In this document: one piece after another, positions 16,639 through 24,339 of the stretch
Position numbering within the stretch: the stretch's first letter is position 1
Layout of the letters: every line of letters starts with the position of its first letter
IMG/VR virus record: IMGVR_UViG_3300010411_000011
Span: 1-25,708 of that record
Strand: one strand, 5' to 3'
DNA length: 25,708 nucleotides
From: a virus
Notes under the pieces: model-generated
The model's input: the letters and a program-made list of their open reading frames with translations, nothing else
The model's database searches: none
What the model was told of the DNA's origin: nothing
Position numbers and translations under genes: made by a program

Positions 16639-17333
16639 CGCAGATCCTTGTGTTTACAGTGTTGAGTAATCATGTCTTTTTCAAGCTCTATCAACTCAGC
16701 AGTAATCCCAGCAAGCCAATCGTTAGCTCCAGCAGTGTTGCGATTAAAGACTTCGAGTTTATACAAACTGGCCATTAGCAGCAGATCAGGATAGTTAACA
16801 GACCAGAAGTTATCATCGTAATTAGCGAGCAGTTCGTCAGATTCAAACAGCCCTTCTATTTCCAGTACATAATCGCCATCAGCAACGTTGAATACTACGC
16901 CTGTCTGAGCCTCGTCGTCGGTAGTAACGTATTGCAGAAACTGGGCTAAAGATTCAAAGGCAGTTAAATCTGTTGAACGTAGGTTGATAGGTGTGTAGTA
17001 TGCAGGACGCCCTGGAGCCCTTGTGCTGACAGGTCCAGCAAACGCCTGATAGAAATCTATCGGCGTGCATAGTTCCACCTCAGTACGAGATTCTGTGTTA
17101 GAGATCCATACACGTTCTATCGCCCGACAGCGTGTAAACGTTTTGTAGAAATCATTGGCAGCGACTGCGATAAAACTAGTCGCCTTGGATTTCAAATGCT
17201 GTACGGATTTATCTAAAAAACGCGTACCTGCTTGAATGAAGAAATCAGCGCCAGAATCTGAATCATCCTCGTTCAGCAGATCAAACCTACCTGAACGTTC
17301 TGCAAACAATTTTCGGATTTGCATTAGAGTCAT
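16635..17333 (-). CDS. Head-tail adaptor/connector, gp6-like
   Basis: A 232-aa protein with features of the podophage gp6-like adaptor family. The N-terminus MTLMQIRKLFAERSGRFDLL is followed by GADFFIQAGTRFLDKSVQHLKSK (residues ~29-51; Asn/Asp-Gly-Ala, then the LDK helix). It continues with CRAIERVWI (68-76), a P-x-YY-x-P-x-x-LR segment (~109-119), and the C-terminal run WSVNYPDLLLMASLYKLEVF with RNT.G..DW. Such proteins form a ring under the portal and link the capsid to the tail. It starts the second late module, directly after the capsid-gene hairpin and the 23-bp element ending 7 bases before its ATG. The assignment is by pattern memory without a database search. Confidence 0.7.
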   Translation of the reverse strand: MTLMQIRKLFAERSGRFDLLNEDDSDSGADFFIQAGTRFLDKSVQHLKSKATSFIAVAANDFYKTFTRCRAIERVWISNTESRTEVELCTPIDFYQAFAGPVSTRAPGRPAYYTPINLRSTDLTAFESLAQFLQYVTTDDEAQTGVVFNVADGDYVLEIEGLFESDELLANYDDNFWSVNYPDLLLMASLYKLEVFNRNTAGANDWLAGITAELIELEKDMITQHCKHKDLR

Positions 17334-17340
17334 AAGGCAC

Positions 17341-17363
17341 CTATGGAAATAAATTTTACATAG
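17341..17363 (-). promoter_or_regulatory. 23-bp imperfect inverted-repeat element, copy 3
   Basis: CTATGTAAA (arm), AUUUA-type loop and UUUCCATAG (arm) on the - strand; 8 of 9 arm positions can pair, with one mismatch at position 6. It differs from copy 4 at a single base. It ends 7 bases before the adaptor ATG (17333) and abuts the GC-rich hairpin after the capsid gene, sharing its outer TAG. Confidence 0.65.
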
Positions 17364-17386
17364 GGGGAGGTGTTATCCTCCCCCTA
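17361..17386 (-). terminator. GC-rich hairpin after the major capsid gene, probable partial terminator
   Basis: A perfect 10-bp stem (TAGGGGGAGG at 17361-17370 and its complement at 17377-17386) with a 6-base loop lies 13 bases beyond the capsid stop. On the - strand it is followed by TGTAAAATTTATTT, an AT-rich but interrupted U tract, so it may be leaky. A leaky terminator just after the capsid gene would be analogous to T7's terminator after gene 10. It could also act as a 3' mRNA stabiliser. Confidence 0.6.
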
Positions 17387-17399
17387 GGCAGGGATGAGT

Positions 17400-18704
17400 T
17401 TACGAAGGCGTACCGTTAGCAGAGCCAAAACCGGTCAGCACAGCGCACTTTTGAGGGAAGTGGAACTCCAAGCCGCACTCAGTCAGCCACTCTTCAGCAG
17501 TGCCGTCATAACGCGTTTTACCTGTGTTCTGCTTCTCACCATCTTTGTAGAATGTAGTATCCGTAATGTAACGATAACGGATATCAGAGCCGTCAAAGAT
17601 CACCAACGTGTTACGATCGGTCTGCTCGTAGGAGAACAGTGGATGGCGTTTGAAGTTGATGATACCGAAGGGGGTTTCGTAGGAGACGACTGCCATCCCA
17701 TAACGTCTTTCCCCGCCAGTGATAGTATACTGAGCGTTGTTTTTAATCAGCTTGTTCATGGCCAGGATAACGCCCGAACCACAGAACGCATCACGTTCAG
17801 ATCCACCATAACGGAAGACCTGTTCCAGGTAGTAGTCAAGCCATTCCTCACCGGCATCTACCCAGTTTTTATCAGTGAACTCAACGGCTGTCTCAGTCGT
17901 GAAATCATGGACAATGGAGCCAAGGGCCGTGTTCTGGCGAATGAAGTTAATCAGGCCCAGAGTGGTACGTTCAGGCTTGCCATTATCACCGATGTTTTCA
18001 GTTTTGATCCCCCACAGAAACGCCTTTTCCATTTCAATGCCGTGGAGTTCCAACGCTTCCCGTTTGGCTTCGGCATAGGCATCACCTGTCCGCAGCTTGG
18101 TTTTACGGGCAGTACGGGAAATCTCCAGCGGGGTGCGAAAGATCTGGGTCAGGCCGTAGTATTTGGTGGGATCATACGCGATCGGAGTCGGCATAGCACC
18201 CATTTCAGGGTTGATGTTACCGATAACCAGAATACGATCACAATCGCTGAGATCGCCAGAGCTGGAATTATCATCAGCCTCCAGCAGGCGAACAGTGATG
18301 ACGGAGTTGGCACCGTTTTTATCTGCCGCAATACACTTCGCCACGACGTCTACGGTGTAGTCAGACTCATCACGCAGCAAAACCTGATGACCAGGACGGA
18401 AATGCTCTGCAGTCGCCAGAGGTACTTTAACATACAGAACGGTTCCGGCAACAGCGCCAGAGACGTATGCAGACGACAGGGCAGAATCGGTGTATACATT
18501 CGTGACAGCGCCGCTTTGAGTGGCCAGTGCTTTGGTCCACCAATAGTATTCTGGATCGTCTACACTTTCAGCACGCATGAGACTCGTAAGGGCAGTCAGG
18601 GGCATATCACCATCGGGGTAGATGCGCAGAAGACCACTACGCCAGTTTTTGGGGCGCTCGTCAGTTGCGAAGTCATTAGAAGCGCGAGTTCCGAGAAGAG
18701 CCAT
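17400..18704 (-). CDS. Major capsid protein, DUF5309 / SU10-type HK97 fold
   Basis: A 434-aa protein with hallmarks of the DUF5309 (SU10 major capsid) family. The N-terminal region SGLLRIYPDGDMPLTALTSLM (residues ~24-44) is followed by DPEYYWWTKAL (~51-61). An inserted beta-rich segment (LRDESDYTVDVVAKC...) precedes the YYGLTQIFRTPLEISRTA helix (~180-197), AEAKREALELHGIEMEKAFLWG (~209-230) and GNNG-like glycine stretches. The C-terminus carries HPLFSYE...LVIFDGSDIRYRYI. It forms the icosahedral shell. It lies downstream of the scaffold and decoration genes in canonical order. The start ATG has GAAAGG upstream. No cleavable N-terminal delta domain is evident, and a separate scaffold gene is present. 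Confidence 0.9.
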   Translation of the reverse strand: MALLGTRASNDFATDERPKNWRSGLLRIYPDGDMPLTALTSLMRAESVDDPEYYWWTKALATQSGAVTNVYTDSALSSAYVSGAVAGTVLYVKVPLATAEHFRPGHQVLLRDESDYTVDVVAKCIAADKNGANSVITVRLLEADDNSSSGDLSDCDRILVIGNINPEMGAMPTPIAYDPTKYYGLTQIFRTPLEISRTARKTKLRTGDAYAEAKREALELHGIEMEKAFLWGIKTENIGDNGKPERTTLGLINFIRQNTALGSIVHDFTTETAVEFTDKNWVDAGEEWLDYYLEQVFRYGGSERDAFCGSGVILAMNKLIKNNAQYTITGGERRYGMAVVSYETPFGIINFKRHPLFSYEQTDRNTLVIFDGSDIRYRYITDTTFYKDGEKQNTGKTRYDGTAEEWLTECGLEFHFPQKCAVLTGFGSANGTPS

Positions 18705-18729
18705 GAGAGTTACCTTTCAGAAAATGTTA

Positions 18730-19389
18730 TTAACCGGCAGTGCTAAAAGCGACAGCGCCGAGATTCTCAACGACTGCAAAACGAGTCGCAGTCAAACCGT
18801 AGAGGACCAACGTCTCACCAGCAGCGTTAAACGTAGCAATCTCGTTAGTACCGTCAAACGTGCCAGCGGCCAGGGTGACGGTGTGTCCCGACGTACCGGC
18901 GTCGATCTGGGTAATGACCAGAAAACGTCCCGCAGCAGGAGCGGTCAGAGTGCTTGCCAACACGCCATCAGATTTGTTGAGCTGGACCAATTCGGCCAAT
19001 GGCTCGATCGCCGCCGCCGTAGTGGTGATAGTCTGCACTTTATCCGCTACAGGCAGCGCATAGCCGGGAATGGAAGTGCCGAGAATACACCAATCACGGC
19101 CAGTGCAGAACAATACAGCGTAGTCATCATCTGCGTCCAGATCGCCTCCAGAAACTTCTGAGCCAGACTCGTTGTCGAGAATACTAACATCGTTAGTAGC
19201 CCCGGCCGGTGCGTGGATGATGTAGGTCTTACCCGCAGCCTGCGCTTTCGAAGGCAGGGTGATGCTGATTGCGTCTTCGCTGGAATCTGCAAAAACCAGC
19301 GACTGATCAGGCTTGAGAGTGGAATCTTCAGAGATTCGGGTAATACCTCCGAGAACATCTTTGTTAAGCAATGCTTTAATGGCGTCCAT
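18730..19389 (-). CDS. Probable capsid decoration / head protein with two beta domains
   Basis: A 219-aa Ala/Thr/Gly-rich protein between scaffold and capsid genes, where phages often place a decoration or head-stabilising protein. Two similar beta modules are visible. The first is residues ~28-106, with DAISITLPSKAQAAGKTYII, then VSILDNESG and WCILGTS. The second is ~117-215, with LASTLTAPAAGRFLVITQI, then VTLAAGTFDG and RFAVVENLG. Both share a 'thLPs/A..AGh.h.I..h' opening, an inner D/N-G turn and a closing 'R..hh' strand. A strong AAAGGAG site precedes the ATG. Function is inferred from position and composition; no named family is claimed. Confidence 0.65.
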   Translation of the reverse strand: MDAIKALLNKDVLGGITRISEDSTLKPDQSLVFADSSEDAISITLPSKAQAAGKTYIIHAPAGATNDVSILDNESGSEVSGGDLDADDDYAVLFCTGRDWCILGTSIPGYALPVADKVQTITTTAAAIEPLAELVQLNKSDGVLASTLTAPAAGRFLVITQIDAGTSGHTVTLAAGTFDGTNEIATFNAAGETLVLYGLTATRFAVVENLGAVAFSTAG

Positions 19390-19400
19390 AAAAGCTCCTT

Positions 19401-20330
19401 TTAGAGGTTGAGAAGTTCATCAATATCAGCTTCTAACGTTGATTTGCCGGGCGGGGTAGGTACGTTTCGGCTAGAAGAACCGCCAGGCAGAGCCGGAGAC
19501 TGTGGCGCACTCGGAGCGGCAACTTGCTCATTAACGCTCTGCACCACAGTAGGATCAATCTGCAGACGTGCGTAGGAACTCTTTGCAATCATAGGCAACA
19601 GAGTATCCAATCCAGCTTCAGGATTTTCCGCTTGAAGTTGATCGGCAACAGTACCGACAACCTGACGAAAATTACTCAGAATCTTATGCTCATCGAAAAA
19701 ATTCTCGATAGCACGTTCCATGGCGTATGTCTGCCGAATGGCAGGCTGCACCATTTGAGGAATGTGGGGGAGAATATTCCCAAGACGCTCTTCGATTTTC
19801 GTGACCGCCAAGTCTACCACATTATTCAGAACTTGGTTAAACAGTTCTGGACGGGCAACGAGTTCGTCAATGTCTTGCTCTCCCACAAAATCATTCTGAG
19901 AGGTGTCCTTACCAGCATCCTCAGCCGATGCTGCTGCATCATTAGGCTTTGCAGGAATTGCTGATGCTTTTAGTGCTGCAAGTTCTGCAGATACTTGTTC
20001 AAGCTGTGCGCGAAGAGCCTCGGAAGGATCCGCAACAGGCTCAGGCACGACAGGAGATTCAGGTTCAGGAGCAAGCGCAGGCTCAACGCTGGATTGCGCA
20101 ACAGGCTCAACAGACTCTGGCGCTGCGATAGGCTCTGCGTCAGAAGCAGGCGGCGCCTCATCAAGGGCAGGTTCCACCACAGCCGGCTCAGGCGCTGGTT
20201 CCGGCTCAGGCGCGGCCCCGAACAAGTCCAGCAGATCTGGATCAATAGGCTCCACAACATCATCAGACTCTACTAGCTCGTTACAGTGAAGCTTACCAAG
20301 AAACAGCTTTTGACTAATCTTCCAGGGCAT
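19401..20330 (-). CDS. Scaffolding protein (309 aa)
   Basis: Start set at the ATG at 20330, because AAGGAGG lies 6 bases upstream; the frame extends to 20360 but lacks such a site. Residues ~24-110 are an acidic, Pro/Glu/Ala-rich low-complexity region with repeated PEPEPAPEP-type units. This is followed by a predicted coiled coil (RAQLEQVSAELAALKA, ~103-118 counted from this start) and a helical C-terminal half. It lies between portal-side genes and the capsid gene, is acidic and helical, and lacks enzyme motifs, all typical of phage scaffolds. These assemble inside the prohead and are released before packaging. It overlaps the 89-aa gene by 17 bases. The fold assignment is by context and composition. 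Confidence 0.75.
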   Translation of the reverse strand: MPWKISQKLFLGKLHCNELVESDDVVEPIDPDLLDLFGAAPEPEPAPEPAVVEPALDEAPPASDAEPIAAPESVEPVAQSSVEPALAPEPESPVVPEPVADPSEALRAQLEQVSAELAALKASAIPAKPNDAAASAEDAGKDTSQNDFVGEQDIDELVARPELFNQVLNNVVDLAVTKIEERLGNILPHIPQMVQPAIRQTYAMERAIENFFDEHKILSNFRQVVGTVADQLQAENPEAGLDTLLPMIAKSSYARLQIDPTVVQSVNEQVAAPSAPQSPALPGGSSSRNVPTPPGKSTLEADIDELLNL

Positions 20331-20583
20331 CACGCACCTCCTTCTCCATGATAGACACAATTACTGTAGGCAGTTGTTGTAGGTCTCTCGCAGCTCTAAT
20401 GCAACCCTGAAGATACGAAACTTCAGCCGGGGTCAGCTCAGGGTTTTCCAGCGCTGTGTGGGCATCCGAAATCCAAGCAGAGATTTCTTGCCTCATATCA
20501 GACCAGATGGTAGACTCCGCAAAAGCGGCAAACTGTCCCGGAGTACTACGATAATTCTCAGTATTAGGCAATTTAATCGACAT
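20314..20583 (-). CDS. Small conserved-looking phage protein between portal and scaffold (89 aa)
   Basis: Starts 2 bases after the portal stop and ends inside the scaffold gene, so it is fully coupled to both. The protein is largely helical, with TPGQFAAFAESTIWSDMRQEI (residues ~14-34) and LTPAEVSYLQGCIRAARDLQQLP (~50-72), and an acidic C-terminus. It shows no catalytic, membrane or DNA-binding motif. The position suggests a head-assembly helper. Family is not recognised, but the coding status is strongly supported by spacing and composition. Confidence 0.7.
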   Translation of the reverse strand: MSIKLPNTENYRSTPGQFAAFAESTIWSDMRQEISAWISDAHTALENPELTPAEVSYLQGCIRAARDLQQLPTVIVSIMEKEVRDALED

Positions 20584-20585
20584 TG

Positions 20586-22529
20586 TTATAGCATCCCTTC
20601 TTGCGCTGCCTGCTCAACAGGTATCATATTACCTTTTTGAACCTCCTCTTGAATCTGCGCAGTTGGCTGTACATCAGTGCGTATGAAATCTTCTACATTT
20701 TTAGCTCCGTTATTCCGCGCAATGTGCTTGAATATGCGAGTAATGTCAAACTTCTGGGTTAGCTCAGGATGCTGTGCAAGCTGCGTAAACATCGTTTCCC
20801 AGACTTTAGAGTAGTTACTCCCAGGAATAGACCCCTCACTCACCAACACGTCGTAGTCGATAGAGATATCATCCGGAGTGACTGAGAAACGTGTGGGAGC
20901 TTTATCTCCAAACTCTGCTTGAAGCTGGGAAAGCCAATCTCCTGTTACTTTGACGTAGGCATCCTGTGACATAAACTGTTGCGTATGCGCTGCGAAAAAC
21001 TCAGCAATATCATTCAGGCCCTGATAGCTAATAACCTGTACGATGCGGTTTAGACGCGAGAAGGCACCCTGGCGAGTTCCCTGAAACTCCTCCCCTGTCA
21101 GTCGCTCAGGCCCGCCCTGTCGTAATGCGCCCATAGAGCCATCATCAGCTGCTCCAATACGCTGCATCCACTGGACAATGAAAGCAGAATCGGCTACATG
21201 GCCTTGAGTCACATCTGAGACGGGCAGCTGCATGATAGAATCTTTAACGCCCTTACCCCAGGCAGGCCGACGAGTACGCACCAGCTTACCCTCATCCGGC
21301 TTCTTCAAATCATTTCCATTGAGCATGAAAGGATCGTAGATTAATACATCATTGATAGCCTTGCGCACATTCGTTATATGCGCATTGAAGAGCCAATCTA
21401 GTGTTCCTTGCAGCCCAAACAGCATTTCAAGACGGGAGATGGGCGCGGTGGAATATCCATCAAACTCAGGCGCTCCGATGGCTACTGGATACATATCATG
21501 CCACAAACCCAGCGGCTTGGCTTCGATGAGAACGCTGTCAGCAGCGACAGTTAGCAGCCATTTTTCAGGATACTTGCTAGAACCAAGTCCGTGCTCAGCC
21601 GGGATTAGTTTAACATACATTACAATTTTATCGACAGGGTTAACCACAGCGTTGTTTTCAATATTACCCATCTGGTGTTTAGTATCTCGCCCAGACGGAT
21701 CATGCTCCATGATAGCTGTCTGCTTTCCTGCAACGTGTTTTAGATAGCGAACATTGAACAACTCGCCATCAGATGTTTTTTCTTCTGCTAAAAGATTCAT
21801 GAGATTGGTATGCTCTACCCAACCCACAAACTCCCCTTTTTGAATGTCTTGGATAGCTACGCTTGGATCAGGTAGGAAGGTGTAGGGATCGATATTAGTC
21901 AACCCATTACCTTCAAATACAACCTCAGACTTGTCAGCCTTTTTAGAAAACATAGACAGGATTGAGGATATCCCACTGACCTGTTTAGAGCGTCGTTGAG
22001 ATGTTTTACGAATCCACACAGGTGCAGTAGCCCCAAAGCCGTAGACTAGCATATCCCGAAAATACGTGTGAAGATTTAACGGTACTTTGTTTTTAGCCAC
22101 ATGGACGTTTATTACATGTTGGAGGAGTGTGGCTCCTACTACATCCTCCGGCCCAACACCTTCGTAGCGAAAGACGGGATCTTGGAAAAACGAGGCGCAG
22201 AGATAGCTGAGGATGGTTTCTAGGATAGCGTAGGAGTAGGGAAATACTATCGAAACCGGCCGACGTTTATCAGCGTTTTTAACTTCCTTCTCAGCTTTGC
22301 TTAGAGGAATAAACCCAGTAAGCACATGATCAATCTCCCGCCAGGAACTGTGCCGGCTAGTCATCACACCAGCGCTGGCCCGCGCCCTATCCAACACCAG
22401 TTTAACCAGTTTGTCATGCTGATCAGTGCCGGGCTTTAGCTTCAACTGCTCAGGATAGTCATAGTCATAACTAACCTTTAGCAGGTCTGTGTTAGAGCGG
22501 GATTCCGCAGGATTGATTATGGCTGGCAT
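20586..22529 (-). CDS. Portal protein (647 aa)
   Basis: A large protein directly downstream of the terminase, with podophage-portal features. The N-terminal helical region contains W-x-E-I-D (about 63-67) and the hydrophobic stretch IVFPYSYAILETILSYLCASFF (~94-115). This is followed by the FRDMLVYGFGATAPVWIRK segment, then NIDPYTFLPDPSV (~218-230), a typical portal wing motif. ISRLEMLFGLQGTLDWLFNAHI (~370-391) and TGEEFQGTRQGAFSRLNRIVQVI (clip/stem region) come next, and the C-terminus is a helical, Gln-rich barrel-like tail. It forms the dodecameric channel through which DNA is packaged and ejected. A CTAGGAG site precedes the ATG 10 bases after the terminase stop. Confidence 0.9.
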   Translation of the reverse strand: MPAIINPAESRSNTDLLKVSYDYDYPEQLKLKPGTDQHDKLVKLVLDRARASAGVMTSRHSSWREIDHVLTGFIPLSKAEKEVKNADKRRPVSIVFPYSYAILETILSYLCASFFQDPVFRYEGVGPEDVVGATLLQHVINVHVAKNKVPLNLHTYFRDMLVYGFGATAPVWIRKTSQRRSKQVSGISSILSMFSKKADKSEVVFEGNGLTNIDPYTFLPDPSVAIQDIQKGEFVGWVEHTNLMNLLAEEKTSDGELFNVRYLKHVAGKQTAIMEHDPSGRDTKHQMGNIENNAVVNPVDKIVMYVKLIPAEHGLGSSKYPEKWLLTVAADSVLIEAKPLGLWHDMYPVAIGAPEFDGYSTAPISRLEMLFGLQGTLDWLFNAHITNVRKAINDVLIYDPFMLNGNDLKKPDEGKLVRTRRPAWGKGVKDSIMQLPVSDVTQGHVADSAFIVQWMQRIGAADDGSMGALRQGGPERLTGEEFQGTRQGAFSRLNRIVQVISYQGLNDIAEFFAAHTQQFMSQDAYVKVTGDWLSQLQAEFGDKAPTRFSVTPDDISIDYDVLVSEGSIPGSNYSKVWETMFTQLAQHPELTQKFDITRIFKHIARNNGAKNVEDFIRTDVQPTAQIQEEVQKGNMIPVEQAAQEGML

Positions 22530-22538
22530 TAAAAACTC

Positions 22539-24005
22539 CTAGATAATTTGATATGCAGAAAGGTCTATAGCAGGAGGGTTTTCCAACTGCTCAAACTCAT
22601 CAGCATCATTAGGCAAATCCATCGGATCAAAGTATATTGCTTCTTTTTCCATGACTTCGACAATATACGCTGCCGCATCCATAACATCCCATTTGCGGGA
22701 TCGAGGAAAAGTCAGTAGTTGCTGCTCGTATTTCTCAGAAATTGCCTTGTTGTGTGTGATATAGCCTTGGCGATAAAACGGTGCGAGCCAGGCTACACGC
22801 TCTTCCTTCTTCCCTCTAGCATTCAGCGCGACTAGATGAGGAAAAATCCCACGTTTCCGCATCTCGTTTTTGAGCGGCTGGAGAATAAACTCATTAAGGG
22901 AAGTTACTTCGATTGCTAGTATATCCGCATTATACTGCACAACCATATCGAAAATCGCATCGTAGAGTTGGTCAGGATACAGAGTGTCAGCAGTGCAATC
23001 TCTGAAATGCATCAGCTTCGATGTACGATCAATCCCCCAGCACACAACAGCAGAGTCAGCTGAGTGTAGCTGGACAGTTTTAGCCGGATCGACGATGACT
23101 ACATTGGTCAGATGTGAAGGCACCAGCTTCGTCTCGTCGTGATATTTGAACATATCAGCTTTGAACGTCGCGTTTTCGGTAGATATTGGAATATTACGAT
23201 ATTCGCGATAAAACACGTCCAGCTGCTTACGACGTTTATAGCCTTCATACAGCTTACGAACCTCTGAGTCTGGCATAAAATCAGGCCAGTTTGATTTTAG
23301 ATCATCATCGCAGATTTCAAGCCGTACACTGTCCCATTCAGGGTCATCTAATAGGTTGACCAGTAGCGCATCTTCATGAAGGACTGTTCCAATCACGATT
23401 ATCCGCCAGTCTTTCGATGAGCGGTCTACACAGTTGCAGAGATCCGCGAAAAACCAATCTTTTAGCTTCAAGCGCAGCTCTGGATTCATGACGCTTTCAG
23501 CATCTTCTAGATCATCTACGATGATTAGATCAGGGCGTTGGTTTCCGTAGAGAATTCCGCGCACCTGCTGCCCGGCACCCCTTGGCATAACCATCGTACC
23601 GCCAGCAGTAATCCAGCAATCTTTTGAAAACACATCTGATTTCAGCGGTCCGAACAGTTTACGAATGTTGACGTTAGTCATCAACTCCCGTTTTAAGTTC
23701 TCGCCCTGCATTACTGCGTGTGTGGCAGTAGCAGACACAGGTACAATGAACTTCTTTTCTTGGAATAGTATCCGTTTTGCAGGATACGTGATGGTGTTGA
23801 TCGTAGTTTTTCCAAAACCCCTGGGCGCGGCGATAGCTACCCGCTGCTTAGAATCATCATCCAGCAACTTGAAGATCTCATCATGCAAGGATGAGAATGG
23901 GTTGTAGAAACGTTCAGGAAACAGTACTTTGGAAGTAACTTTCGTACTTCGCACACACTGTGCCATGATCTGTTTCAACGCAGGATTTTGAATTGCCTGT
24001 GACAT
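22539..24005 (-). CDS. terL: Terminase large subunit (TerL), ATPase-nuclease
   Basis: A 488-aa motor that cuts and pumps DNA into proheads. ATPase: Walker A APRGFGKTT (residues 60-68), Walker B LIIVDDLED (160-168) with catalytic Glu, and coupling motif IVIGT (203-207). Nuclease: Asp306 in VVIVDPAK, Glu366 in ILAIEV, and KWDVMDA (438-444) supplying the last acidic residues. Start chosen at the ATG at 24005 (MSQAIQ...). The open frame extends to a GTG at 24080, but that region overlaps the upstream gene and has poor coding character. The ATG is preceded by only AGGCG, which belongs to the end of the 23-bp element. It is the first gene of the head module. Confidence 0.95.
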   Translation of the reverse strand: MSQAIQNPALKQIMAQCVRSTKVTSKVLFPERFYNPFSSLHDEIFKLLDDDSKQRVAIAAPRGFGKTTINTITYPAKRILFQEKKFIVPVSATATHAVMQGENLKRELMTNVNIRKLFGPLKSDVFSKDCWITAGGTMVMPRGAGQQVRGILYGNQRPDLIIVDDLEDAESVMNPELRLKLKDWFFADLCNCVDRSSKDWRIIVIGTVLHEDALLVNLLDDPEWDSVRLEICDDDLKSNWPDFMPDSEVRKLYEGYKRRKQLDVFYREYRNIPISTENATFKADMFKYHDETKLVPSHLTNVVIVDPAKTVQLHSADSAVVCWGIDRTSKLMHFRDCTADTLYPDQLYDAIFDMVVQYNADILAIEVTSLNEFILQPLKNEMRKRGIFPHLVALNARGKKEERVAWLAPFYRQGYITHNKAISEKYEQQLLTFPRSRKWDVMDAAAYIVEVMEKEAIYFDPMDLPNDADEFEQLENPPAIDLSAYQII

Positions 24006-24012
24006 TGAACGC

Positions 24013-24035
24013 CTATGGAAAGAAATTTTACATAG
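24013..24035 (-). promoter_or_regulatory. 23-bp imperfect inverted-repeat element, copy 4
   Basis: CTATGTAAA...TTTCCATAG on the - strand with 8 of 9 arm positions pairing; nearly identical to copy 3. It overlaps the last codons of the upstream 103-aa gene (its ATG-TAA end lies inside the element) and ends 7 bases before the terminase ATG. Overlap with coding sequence shows it is maintained despite little intergenic space. Confidence 0.65.
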
Positions 24036-24339
24036 AGGGCGGAACCAGGTTGATAAAATCCTTACCTGATAAGTTAACACCGGCTTTGTCTATGATACTG
24101 CCCAGGATCTGCTTAACAGCGCGTATATCCGCCCGCATAGTTTCAAGTTCCTGAAGTAATGTGTCGATTTTGTGGGCATGCTCGGTCTGGAGTAGTTGAC
24201 ATTGCTGCGTGGTGATATAGCAATTCTTCCGACCAAAGAGCTTGTTTAGGGAATCCCCCAACGCCTGATCAGCGATTCGAAGTCCAACGTAGCAGCCAAG
24301 GAGCAACAAAGGGTTATTAAGAAAATCCGCCGTGGTCAC
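24028..24339 (-). CDS. Small protein with N-terminal hydrophobic segment and helical tail (103 aa)
   Basis: Start assigned to a GTG at 24339, because GGAGGAGG lies 4-5 bases upstream and the GTG overlaps the previous stop as TAGTG; a TTG at 24357 is the alternative. Residues ~8-24 (NNPLLLLGCYVGLRIAD) could form one membrane helix. Residues ~50-85 (QLLQTEHAHKIDTLLQELETM...) predict a coiled coil. The gene lies just before terminase. A holin-like or other membrane-anchored lysis or assembly role is possible, and a small terminase is less likely given the hydrophobic end. No family is recognised. Confidence 0.6.
   Translation of the reverse strand: MTTADFLNNPLLLLGCYVGLRIADQALGDSLNKLFGRKNCYITTQQCQLLQTEHAHKIDTLLQELETMRADIRAVKQILGSIIDKAGVNLSGKDFINLVPPSM

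Noticed and set aside
17394-18746. 450-aa open frame on the + strand opposite the capsid gene
   Set aside because: It lies exactly antisense to the well-supported major capsid gene and has no ribosome site or recognisable domain. It is a by-product of codon use in the capsid gene.
2603-24035. Reading the 23-bp elements as + strand T7-type promoters (…CATAGGGGGAGG)
   Set aside because: In that orientation three copies would transcribe antisense to the late genes. The fixed 7-8 base distance to - strand starts favours the other direction, though the palindromic ends leave some doubt.
24006-24080. Longer terminase start at a GTG
   Set aside because: The extra 25 residues overlap the upstream gene and the 23-bp element, and the ATG at 24005 begins a normal terminase N-terminus.
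24028-24339. Small terminase assignment for the gene before TerL
   Set aside because: The hydrophobic N-terminal segment and lack of a helix-turn-helix do not support DNA-binding TerS; only the position does.
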